From Rhodoferax ferrireducens (GTDB lineage Bacteria; Pseudomonadota; Gammaproteobacteria; Burkholderiales; Burkholderiaceae_C): DNA of 64,000 bases. The notes under the pieces were generated by a model that was given only the letters and a program-made list of their open reading frames with translations, searched no databases and was not told where the DNA came from. Positions 42,090 through 51,146 of this stretch are shown piece by piece. Within the stretch, counting starts at the first letter, position 1; the number at the start of each line of letters is the position of its first letter. The stretch covers positions 372,001 through 436,000 of the forward strand of contig MTEI01000001.1 in assembly GCA_002083775.1 (NCBI GenBank). Reading direction: 5' to 3'. The position numbers and the translations under genes are program-made.

Positions 42090-43493
42090 TCACAGGCTGC
42101 GGTTGCGCGCCAGCGGCGGGTTTCTGGCGAAGTAGCCTTCAATGCCGCGCATCAGTGCGTCGGCCAGTTGGTCCTGGTACGCATCGCTGTTGAGCTTGGC
42201 TTCTTCCACCGGGTTGCTGATGAAGGCCGCCTCCACCAGCACGCTGGGAATGTCGGGCGCTTTCAGCACCGCGAAAGAAGCCTGTTCCACGCGCGGTTTG
42301 TGCAGCTTGCCCACGCGTTTGATGTGTCTGAGCATGGCGCTGCCGAGTTGCAGGCTGTCCTTGATCTGGGCGGTGGTGCTCATGTCGAGCAGGGCGCGTT
42401 TGACTTGTGCATCTTTGGCCCTGACGTTGAGGCCACCAATCAGATCGGCCTTGTTCTCCTTGGCCGCCATCCAGCGCGCTGCCGCGCTCGACGCGCCGCC
42501 CTGGCTCAGCGCAAACACGCTGGCGCCTTGCGGATTGGGGGTAAAAAAGGCGTCGGCGTGCAGGCTGATGAACAGGTCGGCCTTGACGCTGCGCGCCTTG
42601 GCCACGCGCACATGCAGCGGCACAAAAAAATCCGAGTCGCGGGTCATGAAGGCGCGCATGGCATTGCCGTTGACGCTGCCGGCGTTGATGCGCTCGCGCA
42701 GGCGGTGCGCCAGGCGCAGCACCACGTCTTTTTCGCGCGTGCCGCCGGGGCCGATGGCACCCGGGTCTTCGCCGCCGTGACCGGGGTCCAGTGCGATGAT
42801 GATCAGCCGGTCGGTGGCCTGCGGACGCGGTGCCGACATGTACGGGCCGTCATACTCTTTTGAGTCTTTTTGGCCTCCAGCCCTTGTGGGTAAAGGGCCA
42901 CCAGCTATCTTTGTTGTCGTTTCTTTGGCCGCACTCTCTGGTTTGGCTGGTGTGGTTCTTTGCGTAATCAGGTCACCCAGCGGGTCTGCCGAGGCGGCGG
43001 TGCCGGGGGCCGCAGACGCAGCAGGCGCAGGGTTGGCGTCGTTCATTCGCTCGGCAATCAGCGCCTCCAGCGGGTCAGCCACCTGCGTGGGGTACAGGTC
43101 AAACACCAGCCGGTGCCGGTAGGCGGCTACCGGCGGCAGGTTGAACACCTGCGGCGCCACGGGCTGTTTCAGGTCCAGCACCAGGCGCACCACGCCCGGG
43201 GCAAACTGCCCGACGCGAATGCCACTGATGGTGGGGTCAGTGGACACCACCTTGGCCACCAGTTCCTTCAGGGCCGGGTTCAGGTCGATGCCGCGCACAT
43301 CGACGGCCAGACGCGGCGGGTTGGGGATGAAGTTCTGGCTGAAGCTCAGCAGTGCGTCAGACTCGATGGTCACGCGTGAATAGTCTGGCGCAGGCCACAC
43401 CCGCACCGCCACAATCGCCGCGCCACGCGCCAGCTCTTGCGCGCCCAGCAGCAGCACCAAGCTGCAGCCCTGCACAAAGTCACGGCGTTTCAT
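42090..43493 (-). CDS. amiC: N-acetylmuramoyl-L-alanine amidase (AmiC type)
   Basis: A 467-residue periplasmic amidase. The N terminus MKRRDFVQG resembles a Tat signal, the AMIN domain (about 30-130, VRVWPAPDYSRVTIES) targets the septum, and the C-terminal amidase_3 domain starts IIALDPGHGGEDPGA with zinc-binding His and Glu. It splits cell-wall stem peptides from muramic acid during division. A family A palindrome (42866-42915) in the linker encodes KIAGGPLPTRAGGQK. Coupled to tsaE by ATGA. Confidence 0.94.
   Translation of the reverse strand: MKRRDFVQGCSLVLLLGAQELARGAAIVAVRVWPAPDYSRVTIESDALLSFSQNFIPNPPRLAVDVRGIDLNPALKELVAKVVSTDPTISGIRVGQFAPGVVRLVLDLKQPVAPQVFNLPPVAAYRHRLVFDLYPTQVADPLEALIAERMNDANPAPAASAAPGTAASADPLGDLITQRTTPAKPESAAKETTTKIAGGPLPTRAGGQKDSKEYDGPYMSAPRPQATDRLIIIALDPGHGGEDPGAIGPGGTREKDVVLRLAHRLRERINAGSVNGNAMRAFMTRDSDFFVPLHVRVAKARSVKADLFISLHADAFFTPNPQGASVFALSQGGASSAAARWMAAKENKADLIGGLNVRAKDAQVKRALLDMSTTAQIKDSLQLGSAMLRHIKRVGKLHKPRVEQASFAVLKAPDIPSVLVEAAFISNPVEEAKLNSDAYQDQLADALMRGIEGYFARNPPLARNRSL
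42866..42915 (-). repeat. Family A palindromic element in amiC
   Basis: On the minus strand AAAGATAGCTGGTGGCCCTT then ACAAGGGCTGGAGGCCAAAA. Encodes KIAGGPLPTRAGGQK, same frame as the DUF547 copy. Confidence 0.88.
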
Positions 43494-44059
43494 GCGCTGG
43501 CTCCGTTGGCAGATGTGGTGGTATTCTCAAGAGAAATAGGCCTCTGGCCCTTATACATCAAGGGTGGGTAGCTATCATATTGATGAATCAACGCCAGCCC
43601 GTTGGGGGTCTGAGCGGTCAGCGTCACCTGGCGTGCGGTGTCGTCCAGCATGGCCAGCTGCACCACCAGATCGGCCAGCGGCAGGTGACCGGCTGCCTTG
43701 TCGGGCCACTCGGCCAGTTTGAGGCCGGGGCTGGCAAAGATGTCGCGAAAACCTGCGTCTTCCCATTCCTGCGGGTCTTGGAGACGGTAAAAGTCAAAGT
43801 GCCAGACGGCCAGGCCGGGCAATTCATAAGACTCCACCACCGCATACGTCGGGCTTTTGATGCGCCCTTGCACTCCCAAAGCGCGCAACAGGTGGCGCAC
43901 CAGCGTGGTCTTGCCCGCACCCAGGTCGCCTCGCAACTCAATGAAGGCGTTACGCAACGCAGGTCGCGACGCCAACATCATGGCAAAGCCCTGCGTGGCG
44001 GCTTCGTCTGGCCAGACGGCAGTTTTTACAATGGGCAGGTGAACAGTTTCAGAACACAT
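43490..44059 (-). CDS. tsaE: tRNA threonylcarbamoyladenosine biosynthesis protein TsaE
   Basis: A 189-residue ATPase of the t6A pathway. Walker A GDLGAGKTTLVRHLLRALGV, SPTYAVVESYELPGLAVWHFDFYRL and LAEWPDKAAGHLP fit the family. It acts with TsaB and TsaD. The C terminus is extended: a family A palindrome (43532-43585) encodes SYPPLMYKGQRPISLE, a peptide also found in the unrelated fusion protein at 27351. Start MCSETVHL at 44059 overlaps the divergent queG start by 21 bases. Confidence 0.93.
   Translation of the reverse strand: MCSETVHLPIVKTAVWPDEAATQGFAMMLASRPALRNAFIELRGDLGAGKTTLVRHLLRALGVQGRIKSPTYAVVESYELPGLAVWHFDFYRLQDPQEWEDAGFRDIFASPGLKLAEWPDKAAGHLPLADLVVQLAMLDDTARQVTLTAQTPNGLALIHQYDSYPPLMYKGQRPISLENTTTSANGASA
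43532..43585 (-). repeat. Family A palindromic element in tsaE
   Basis: On the minus strand ATGATAGCTACCCACCCTTG then TATAAGGGCCAGAGGCCTAT. Encodes SYPPLMYKGQRPIS, same frame as the fusion gene copy. Confidence 0.9.
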
Positions 44060-45136
44060 CTTGACGGCGAAGCGTGGGTCTCCAAAATTCGGGACTGGGC
44101 GCAAGCCTTGGGATTCTCCCAAATTGGCGTGGCCGGGGTGGACTTATCGACCGCAGAGCCCGGATTATCGGCTTGGCTGGCGGCCGGGTTTCAGGGTGAT
44201 ATGGCCTACATGGCCGCGCATGGCTTGAAGCGCGCGCGCCCGGCTGAACTGGTGCCCGGCACGCTGAGCGTGATCACCGCGCGTCTGGATTATTTGCCTG
44301 CTGCCACACCGGATGGCTGGCAGGTGCTGGAGCTGGACCGCTTAAATCGCGCCGATGAGGCGACGGTGTCGCTCTACGCCCGGGGCCGCGACTACCACAA
44401 GGTGCTGCGCAACCGCCTGCAAAAGCTGGCTGACCAGATGACAGAGGCCTTTGGGCCACTGGGCTACCGTGTGTTCACCGATTCGGCGCCAGTCCTGGAA
44501 GCCGAATTGGCCACCCGCAGCGGCCTGGGCTGGCGCGGCAAACACACACTGGTGCTGAGCCGTGACGCCGGGTCGATGTATTTTTTGGGCGAGCTATTTA
44601 TCGATGTGGCTTTGCCGCCAACGGCGCCTGTCACCCCCCATTGCGGCAGTTGCCGCGCCTGCATCGACATTTGCCCCACCCAGGCTATTGTTGCGCCTTA
44701 CCGGCTGGACGCGCGGCGCTGCATTTCTTACCTGACCATCGAACACGCCGGGCCGATTCCGGTCGAATTGCGGCCGCTGATGGGCAACCACATTTATGGC
44801 TGTGACGACTGCCAGCTGGTCTGCCCATGGAACAAGTTTGCCCAAACCAGCTGCCTGCCAGATTTTGATGCCCGAGCGAGTTGTGTGAATCCATCACTAG
44901 CCGAGGTGTTTGCCTGGACCGAGGACGCGTTTCTGCGCCTGACCGAAGGCAGCCCGATCCGCCGCATTGGCCATGAGCGCTGGTTGCGCAATGTGGCGGT
45001 GGCCTTGGGCAACGCCTTGCGCGTAGCGGATGCCAGCGGGTCAAGGCAGGCGATCACCAGCGCCTTGCAAGGCCGGGTGAATCACCCCAGCGCCCTGGTG
45101 CGCGAGCATGTGGCCTGGGCGCTGGCGCAGGTTTGA
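44039..45136 (+). CDS. queG: Epoxyqueuosine reductase
   Basis: A 365-residue cobalamin-dependent iron-sulfur enzyme that performs the last step of queuosine synthesis in tRNA. CGSCRACIDICPTQAI and YGCDDCQLVCPWNK are the two 4Fe-4S clusters; GWRGKHTLVLSRDAGSMYFLGEL and a C-terminal HEAT-like region (HPSALVREHVAWAL) are typical. The GTG at 44039 is the only start in frame near the expected N terminus. The window also carries bluB and btuB for cobalamin supply. Confidence 0.93.
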   Translation: MNSFRTHLDGEAWVSKIRDWAQALGFSQIGVAGVDLSTAEPGLSAWLAAGFQGDMAYMAAHGLKRARPAELVPGTLSVITARLDYLPAATPDGWQVLELDRLNRADEATVSLYARGRDYHKVLRNRLQKLADQMTEAFGPLGYRVFTDSAPVLEAELATRSGLGWRGKHTLVLSRDAGSMYFLGELFIDVALPPTAPVTPHCGSCRACIDICPTQAIVAPYRLDARRCISYLTIEHAGPIPVELRPLMGNHIYGCDDCQLVCPWNKFAQTSCLPDFDARASCVNPSLAEVFAWTEDAFLRLTEGSPIRRIGHERWLRNVAVALGNALRVADASGSRQAITSALQGRVNHPSALVREHVAWALAQV

Positions 45137-45227
45137 CAGCGTGGACGAACCGCCTCCCCAGCGCGCTGAGCTGACTACAATTTGTCCTCCGTCGACCGTC
45201 AAGGTCTATGAGGCTGTCATCCAAGCT

Positions 45228-45295
45228 GTCATCCCGGACTCGATCCGGGATCCATGCCTTTGGGGTCTTGGATTGCGGGTCAAGCCCGCAATGAC
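45228..45295. repeat. Family B palindromic element, copy 4
   Basis: GTCATCCCGGACTCGATCCG then GGATCCATG, and GGATTGCGGGTCAAGCCCGC with AATGAC. Lies in the 215-bp gap before the epimerase gene, which otherwise holds nothing I recognise. Confidence 0.87.
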
Positions 45296-45351
45296 AGCTT
45301 AGGCTGCAATGACAGCGAGGCTCGTTCACGTTGAATCAACCCAGGAAAGTC

Positions 45352-46458
45352 ATGCTGATCAAACGCCTCACCGTTGGTGAGATCAAAGTCCCGCTCAAGG
45401 TGCCCTTTAAAACTGCGGTGCGCAGTGTTACCGAGGTGCACGACCTGGTGATCCAAATCGAGACCGACACCGGCCTCATCGGTTATGGCGAGGCCCCCGC
45501 CACGGCGGTGATCACCGGTGACGTGCTGGGCTCCATGCGCGCTGCGCTGGAGCTGATTGCACCGCGCCTGTTGGGCAAGCCTCTGGCAGATTTCAGCACC
45601 CTGTTGCGCACGTTGCACCAAACTGCGGTTCACCACTGCAACCTGAAAGCGGCGCTGGAGATTGCCTTGTATGACCTGCGCGCACAGGCTATGGGTGTGC
45701 CGCTGTACCAGTTGCTCGGCGGTGGCGACCCGCAGATCAAGACCGACATCACCATCAGCGTCAATGACCTGGATGTCATGGTGGCCGACGCGCGGCGCGC
45801 GGTGGCTGAAGGCTTTGACTGCCTCAAGATCAAGGTCGGCGGCCACACCTGGCGGGACGATGTCGACAGTGTGTTGGCCATCGAACGCGCCGTGGGTCCC
45901 CACGTGGCACTGCGGCTGGACGCCAACCAGGGCTGGACGCCCAAACACGCGGTGCAGGTGATTCAGGCCATCGAAAAAGCCGGTGTGGTGCTGGAACTGG
46001 TGGAGCAACCCGTCAAGGCGGATGACGTGGTCGGCCTGAAGTTTGTCACCGACCACACCCTGACGCCCATTCTGGCGGACGAAGCCGTGTTTTCCCCCCG
46101 GCAGGCGCTGCATATTCTGGCCACCGGCAGTGCCGATGTGATCAACATCAAACTCATGAAGACGGCCGGTATCAGCCAGGCCATTGAAGTGGCCAACCTG
46201 GCGCGCCTGCACCACAAGACCTGCATGGTGGGCTGCATGCTGGAAACCGCCATCAGCGTCACTGCGGCAGCACACTTTGCGGTGGCGTTTGACGATGTGG
46301 TGTCATACATCGATCTGGATGGCCCGCAGCTGTGCGCAGCCAGCGCGGTCGAAGGCGGCATGCACTTCAATGGCCCCTGGATCACGTTGCCCGATGCACC
46401 GGGCTTGGGCATTACCGCTGTGCATGGCTTGACGAATGTGAAGGTGTTTGATGTCTGA
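45352..46458 (+). CDS. Dipeptide epimerase (enolase superfamily, L-Ala-D/L-Glu type)
   Basis: A 368-residue mandelate racemase/muconate-lactonizing enzyme relative. Catalytic KxK in CLKIKVGG; the metal-binding Asp-Glu-Asp set is in LRLDANQG, ELVEQP and ILADEA; the second catalytic Lys is in INIKLMK. Such epimerases convert L-Ala-D-Glu from cell wall into L-Ala-L-Glu. AGGAAAG precedes the ATG at 45352; a TTG lies at 45331. It overlaps the next gene by eight bases and sits in a peptide-use operon. Confidence 0.9.
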   Translation: MLIKRLTVGEIKVPLKVPFKTAVRSVTEVHDLVIQIETDTGLIGYGEAPATAVITGDVLGSMRAALELIAPRLLGKPLADFSTLLRTLHQTAVHHCNLKAALEIALYDLRAQAMGVPLYQLLGGGDPQIKTDITISVNDLDVMVADARRAVAEGFDCLKIKVGGHTWRDDVDSVLAIERAVGPHVALRLDANQGWTPKHAVQVIQAIEKAGVVLELVEQPVKADDVVGLKFVTDHTLTPILADEAVFSPRQALHILATGSADVINIKLMKTAGISQAIEVANLARLHHKTCMVGCMLETAISVTAAAHFAVAFDDVVSYIDLDGPQLCAASAVEGGMHFNGPWITLPDAPGLGITAVHGLTNVKVFDV

Positions 46459-47464
46459 TGTCTTGGTTTCCCCGTTTGTCCCGCCCCCGGTTTACCCCAC
46501 CAGCCAGCTGCGTGTGCACCGCTTGGTTGGCCTGGCCCCCGGGCCGCGCCTGATCGTGTTGGGTGCAGTGCACGGTAACGAGGTGGCTGGCAGCCGCGGC
46601 ATTGAGCGGGTGCTGGCCGAATTCGATTCTGGTGCGCTGCAACTGGCGCGTGGTTCGGTCACCTTTGTCCCCGTGACGAATCCATTGGCGTACCAGAAGG
46701 TGCAACGCAATGGGGATCGCAACCTGAACCGCAATCTGCGCCCCACCAACACTCCGCAAGACTACGAGGACCACATCGCCAACGCCCTGTGTCCCTTGCT
46801 GGCCGGGCATGAGGTGCTATTGGATTTGCACACTTTTCAGGCGGCGTCTGAGCCCTTTGCCATGCTCGGCCCGGCTGACAACAGCGGTGACCTGGAGCCC
46901 TTTGCCCATGCCGATGCCGAGCAGGCGCTGGCGCTGCGCCTGGGCGTGCGCCGGGTGGTGGAGGGCTGGTTGTCCACCTACGCGGTGGGCGTGCAGCAGC
47001 GCCTGGCGCGCACGCCAGTGCAAAGCCGTGCCGGTCTGCTCAGCACCGACCCCAGCTACGGCATAGGCACTACTGAATACATGCGCAGCCAGGGCGGCTA
47101 CGCCATCACACTCGAATGTGGCCAGCACGAAGACCCTCTGGCCCCTGACGTGGCGTACCGCGCCATTCGCAACACGCTGGCGCACTTGGGCCTGGTGGAT
47201 GACATGCCACCACCCTGCCAAAACACCGAGTTTTTGCGGCTGGCGCTGGTGGTGGACCGTTACCACCCGGATGACGGGTTTGTCCAGCCCTGGTCGAGTT
47301 TTGATGCCGTGCAGGCGGGCCAGCAGCTGGCCACCCGCCACGATGGCACCCCGGTTCTGGCGGCCATGGACGGTTACATCGTGTTCCCCAATAGCAACGC
47401 CACCCCGGGTAATGAGTGGTTTTATCTGGCGCAGCCCAGCACGCGCGCCTTGGGCGCTACCTGA
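46451..47464 (+). CDS. AstE/AspA family zinc hydrolase (succinylglutamate desuccinylase/aspartoacylase-like)
   Basis: A 337-residue M14-like zinc enzyme. The metal site is in GAVHGNEVAGSRGIERVL (HxxE), and the second His in LLDLHTFQA; NRNLRP binds substrate carboxylate. It hydrolyses an amide such as N-acyl amino acid or small peptide. It lies between the dipeptide epimerase and a peptide ABC transporter, so the substrate may be a wall-derived dipeptide or acyl-amino acid. Confidence 0.88.
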   Translation: MSDVLVSPFVPPPVYPTSQLRVHRLVGLAPGPRLIVLGAVHGNEVAGSRGIERVLAEFDSGALQLARGSVTFVPVTNPLAYQKVQRNGDRNLNRNLRPTNTPQDYEDHIANALCPLLAGHEVLLDLHTFQAASEPFAMLGPADNSGDLEPFAHADAEQALALRLGVRRVVEGWLSTYAVGVQQRLARTPVQSRAGLLSTDPSYGIGTTEYMRSQGGYAITLECGQHEDPLAPDVAYRAIRNTLAHLGLVDDMPPPCQNTEFLRLALVVDRYHPDDGFVQPWSSFDAVQAGQQLATRHDGTPVLAAMDGYIVFPNSNATPGNEWFYLAQPSTRALGAT

Positions 47465-47534
47465 GCCTGCACCATAATGTGCGCTGGTCCATTTGTTGCT
47501 TGTCTTGTCTACCTTCAACCTGAAAGTCTGATTC

Positions 47535-49151
47535 ATGAAACATGCTGTCTCCTTGTTGACCCGCCGCCAGTTGGGCGTAGCAGCCGCCGCTTCGGCCCTG
47601 GTGTTGAGTTTGGGCACCGTGCCCGCGTTGGCGGCCACACCGCCCGACACGCTGGTGATTGCCTTCGCGTTTGACGACATGATCACGCTGGACCCGGGGG
47701 AGGCGTTCGAGATTTCTACCGGCGAGATGATCGGCAACACCTACAGCCAGCTGGTGCGCTACGAGGTGACCGATCCTTCCAAGCTGTATGGTGATCTGGC
47801 AAAGAGCTGGAAGGTGTCCGAAGACGGCAAAACCTACGCCTTTGAACTCAAACCCGATCTGAAGTTTGCATCCGGCAACCCGCTGAGTGCTGAAGACGTG
47901 GTGTGGTCGCTGCAGCGCGCGGTGCTGATGGACAAGGGCCCGGCCTTCATCCTCGGGCAGTTCGGTTTCACCAAAGACAACGTCAAAGACAAGATCAAAC
48001 AGACCGGCCCCGCCAGCCTGACCATCGAGACCGACAAGGCCTACGCCCCGACCTTTGTGCTCAATTGCCTCACCGCCAACGTGGCCGCCGTGCTCGACAA
48101 GAAACTGGTGCTGTCCAAGGAAGTCAATGGCGACATGGGTGCCGCCTGGATGAAGACCAACTACGCCGGTTCCGGTGCCATGAAGCTGCGTGAATGGCGC
48201 CCCAACGAGGTGCTGGTTTTTGAGCGCAACGACAACTACTACGGTGAAAAGTCCAAACCCGCCCGCGTGATTTACCGCCACATCAAGGAGTCCGCCACCC
48301 AGCGCCTGCTGCTGGAAAAAGGCGACGCCGACATCGCCCGCAACCTCACGCCGCAAGACCTGGAGGCTGTGGCCAAGAACCCGGCGATCAAGACCACCTC
48401 TACGCCCAAGGGCACGGTGTATTACATCAGCCTGAACCAGAAAAATCCGATTCTGGCCAAACCCGAAGTGCGCGAAGCCTTCAAGTGGCTGGTGGACTAT
48501 TCCGCCATTGGCGACACCATCATCAAGAACATTGGTGTGATTCACCAGAACTTCATGCCGGTCGGCCTGCTCGGTGCCAGCACCGTCAACCCCTATAAGC
48601 TGGACGTGGAAAAAGCCAAAGCCCTGCTCAAGAAGGCCGGTTACCCCAACGGTTTCAAGGTGACGATTGACATGCGCACCGTGCAGCCGGTGCAAGGCAT
48701 CACCGAAGCCTTCCAGCAGACCGCCAAACGCGCCGGTATCGATGTCGAGATCATCCCCGGTGACGGCAAACAGGTTCTCACCAAATACCGCGCCCGCACG
48801 CATGACATGTACATCGGCCAGTGGGGCGCTGACTATTGGGACCCCAACACCAACACCGACTTTGTGCGCAACCCCGACAACTCGGACGCCGCCAAGGTCA
48901 AACCGCTGGCCTGGCGCAATGCCTGGGAAGCCCCGGCCCTCTCCATGCAGGCCGACGCTGCCGTGCTGGAGCGTGACCCGGCCCGGCGCAAAGCCATGTA
49001 CGACAAGATGCAGGCCGAGTTCCGCGCCACCAGCCCTTTCATCATGCTGTACCAGCAGACTGAAGTGGCGGCCTACCGCAGCAACGTGAGCGGCTTTCGC
49101 ATTGGTTCCACCTCGGATTCGACCTACGTTTTCCGTGCGTCCAAACGCTGA
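47535..49151 (+). CDS. Dipeptide/peptide ABC transporter substrate-binding protein
   Basis: A 538-residue periplasmic protein of the DppA/OppA family (SBP_bac_5). The Tat-like signal TRRQLGVAAAASALVLSLG is followed by the mature domain starting TLVIAFAFDDMITLDPGEAFE. It captures a peptide for the permeases downstream. Context, with an epimerase and an AstE-like enzyme, suggests murein-derived peptides. Confidence 0.93.
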   Translation: MKHAVSLLTRRQLGVAAAASALVLSLGTVPALAATPPDTLVIAFAFDDMITLDPGEAFEISTGEMIGNTYSQLVRYEVTDPSKLYGDLAKSWKVSEDGKTYAFELKPDLKFASGNPLSAEDVVWSLQRAVLMDKGPAFILGQFGFTKDNVKDKIKQTGPASLTIETDKAYAPTFVLNCLTANVAAVLDKKLVLSKEVNGDMGAAWMKTNYAGSGAMKLREWRPNEVLVFERNDNYYGEKSKPARVIYRHIKESATQRLLLEKGDADIARNLTPQDLEAVAKNPAIKTTSTPKGTVYYISLNQKNPILAKPEVREAFKWLVDYSAIGDTIIKNIGVIHQNFMPVGLLGASTVNPYKLDVEKAKALLKKAGYPNGFKVTIDMRTVQPVQGITEAFQQTAKRAGIDVEIIPGDGKQVLTKYRARTHDMYIGQWGADYWDPNTNTDFVRNPDNSDAAKVKPLAWRNAWEAPALSMQADAAVLERDPARRKAMYDKMQAEFRATSPFIMLYQQTEVAAYRSNVSGFRIGSTSDSTYVFRASKR

Positions 49152-49164
49152 TGGTTGAAGCGCC

Positions 49165-49193
49165 AGGCGTCACCTCACGGTGGCGCCTTTTTT
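49165..49193 (+). terminator. Terminator/attenuator between binding protein and permease genes
   Basis: AGGCGTCACC (49165-49174), loop TCAC, GGTGGCGCCT (49179-49188), then a run of T to 49193. It lies 13 bases after the binding protein stop. Partial read-through would give more binding protein than permease. Confidence 0.85.
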
Positions 49194-49197
49194 GTTC

Positions 49198-50214
49198 ATG
49201 AAATTTTCCCGAGCCCTGGCGCGTTTTGCGCTGGCCATTGCCCTGACCTATCTGGGGCTGCTGGCGGTCACGTTTTTTATTGGCCGCGTCATCCCTGTGG
49301 ACCCGGTGCTGGCGGTGGTGGGTGACCACGCGCCCGAGTATGTGGTGGAGCGCGTGCGTGAGGAAATGGGCCTGAACAAACCGCTGCTGGAGCAGTTTGG
49401 CATCTATGTGTCCAAGGTGCTGCGCGGTGACTTTGGCATGTCGGTGCTCACCTCCAATCCGGTGCTTGATGACATCAAGCGCACCTTTCCTGCCACTTTT
49501 GAGCTGGCCACACTGGGTATTTTGATTGGCGCCGGTTTCGGCGTGCCGCTGGGGGTGTGGGCGGCGGTGCGCCGGGGTGGGCTGGCAGACCAGGTGGTGC
49601 GGGTGATGGGGCTGGTGGGGTATTCGGTGCCCATTTTCTGGCTCGGGCTGATGGCGCTGGTGCTGTTTTATGCCAAGCTCGACTGGGTGGCCGGGCCGGG
49701 ACGCATTGATGTGACGTATGAATACATGTTCACGCCCGCAACCGGCATCCTGCTGCTCGATACCGCCATGCAGGGCCAGTGGGAGGCGTTTCGCAATGTG
49801 TTCTCACACCTGATCCTGCCTGCCTCGCTGCTGGGCTATTTTTCGCTGGCCTACATCAGCCGCATGACACGTTCTTTCATGCTCAATGAGCTGAGTCAGG
49901 AATACGTGGTGGCGGCGCGTGCCAAAGGCATCTCCGAGGCGCGCATCATCTGGCGGCACGCGCTGCGCAACGCGATGGTGCCGCTGGTGACGGTGATCAC
50001 CCTGTCGTATGCGGGTCTGCTGGAAGGCTCGGTATTGACCGAAACCGTGTTTGCCTGGCCGGGGCTGGGCCTGTACATCACCAATTCGTTGCAAAACGCC
50101 GACATGAACGCGGTGCTGGGCGGCACCATTGTGGTGGGCTCGGTGTTCATCGGGCTGAACCTGTTGTCTGACCTGCTGTACCGCACGCTGGACCCGAGGA
50201 CGCGCGCACGATGA
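49198..50214 (+). CDS. Peptide ABC transporter permease 1
   Basis: A 338-residue permease of the DppB/OppB type, with six helices. LSQEYVVAARAKGISEARIIWRHALRNAMVPLVTVI is the EAA loop that contacts the ATPase. Start at 49198 is within the trailing side of the terminator; the upstream in-frame codon at 49180 is less likely. It overlaps permease 2 by four bases (ATGA). Confidence 0.93.
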   Translation: MKFSRALARFALAIALTYLGLLAVTFFIGRVIPVDPVLAVVGDHAPEYVVERVREEMGLNKPLLEQFGIYVSKVLRGDFGMSVLTSNPVLDDIKRTFPATFELATLGILIGAGFGVPLGVWAAVRRGGLADQVVRVMGLVGYSVPIFWLGLMALVLFYAKLDWVAGPGRIDVTYEYMFTPATGILLLDTAMQGQWEAFRNVFSHLILPASLLGYFSLAYISRMTRSFMLNELSQEYVVAARAKGISEARIIWRHALRNAMVPLVTVITLSYAGLLEGSVLTETVFAWPGLGLYITNSLQNADMNAVLGGTIVVGSVFIGLNLLSDLLYRTLDPRTRAR

Positions 50215-51146
50215 GTCGCAAACCCAGCATGACGGTGGCCGAGGCGGGTGGGCTGCACGCCTGGCTGATGTCAGACCGGCCCGCGTCGCGGAGGCAGGCT
50301 GCGCTGGGCCGGGCTTATGGTGCCTGGCGCACTTTTTCGCACAACCGTCTGGCCATGGTGGGCCTGAGCATTGTGGTGGTGTTGGTGCTGGTGGCGGTGT
50401 TTGCCAACCAGCTGGCACCTTTTCACCCGCTCGAGGGGGATTTGCGCACCACGCGGCTGCTGCCGCCGTCATCGGTGAACTGGCTGGGCACCGACGACCA
50501 GGGGCGCGACATCCTCTCACGGCTGATCCATGGCTCGCGCATCACGCTGTTTGTGGTGGGGTTAGTGGCGGTGCTGGCAGCACCGATTGGGCTGCTGGTG
50601 GGCACCGTGGCGGGCTATGCTGGTGGTTGGGTGGATGCCACGCTGATGCGCATCACAGATATTTTTCTGGCGTTTCCTCGGCTGATATTGGCGCTGGCGT
50701 TTGTGGCGGCGCTCGGGCCGGGCATTGAAAACGCGGTGATTGCGATTGCCATCACCTCCTGGCCAGCGTATGCGCGCCTGGCCCGGGCTGAGACGCTGAG
50801 CATCCGCCAGACCGATTACATCGCTGCAGTGCAACTGATTGGTGCCTCGCCGTGGCGCATTGTGTTCCGGCACATCATGCCGCTGTGTGTGTCCTCGGTG
50901 ATTGTGCGGGTGACGTTGGATATGGCGGGCATCATCCTGACCGCCGCTGGCCTGGGTTTTCTTGGCCTGGGCGCGCAGCCGCCCAGTCCGGAATGGGGCG
51001 CGATGATTGCCAACGGCCGCCAATATGTGCTGGACCAATGGTGGGTGGCGGCGGCGCCTGGGGCGGCGATCTTTTTGATCAGTCTGGCGTTTAACCTGCT
51101 GGGTGACGGCCTGCGTGACGCGCTGGACCCGAAAGGCGTGAAATGA
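50211..51146 (+). CDS. Peptide ABC transporter permease 2
   Basis: A 311-residue DppC/OppC-like permease. LGTDDQGRDILSRLIHGSRITLFVG-type motif is present (GTDDQGRDILSR), and the EAA loop is TDYIAAVQLIGASPWRIVFRHIMPLCVSSVI. It pairs with the first permease. Ends with ATGA overlap to the first ATPase. Confidence 0.93.
   Translation: MSRKPSMTVAEAGGLHAWLMSDRPASRRQAALGRAYGAWRTFSHNRLAMVGLSIVVVLVLVAVFANQLAPFHPLEGDLRTTRLLPPSSVNWLGTDDQGRDILSRLIHGSRITLFVVGLVAVLAAPIGLLVGTVAGYAGGWVDATLMRITDIFLAFPRLILALAFVAALGPGIENAVIAIAITSWPAYARLARAETLSIRQTDYIAAVQLIGASPWRIVFRHIMPLCVSSVIVRVTLDMAGIILTAAGLGFLGLGAQPPSPEWGAMIANGRQYVLDQWWVAAAPGAAIFLISLAFNLLGDGLRDALDPKGVK

Noticed and set aside
43352..44038. Long N-terminal extension of the queG frame
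   Set aside because: It runs antisense through tsaE and amiC; queG homologues begin near the GTG at 44039.
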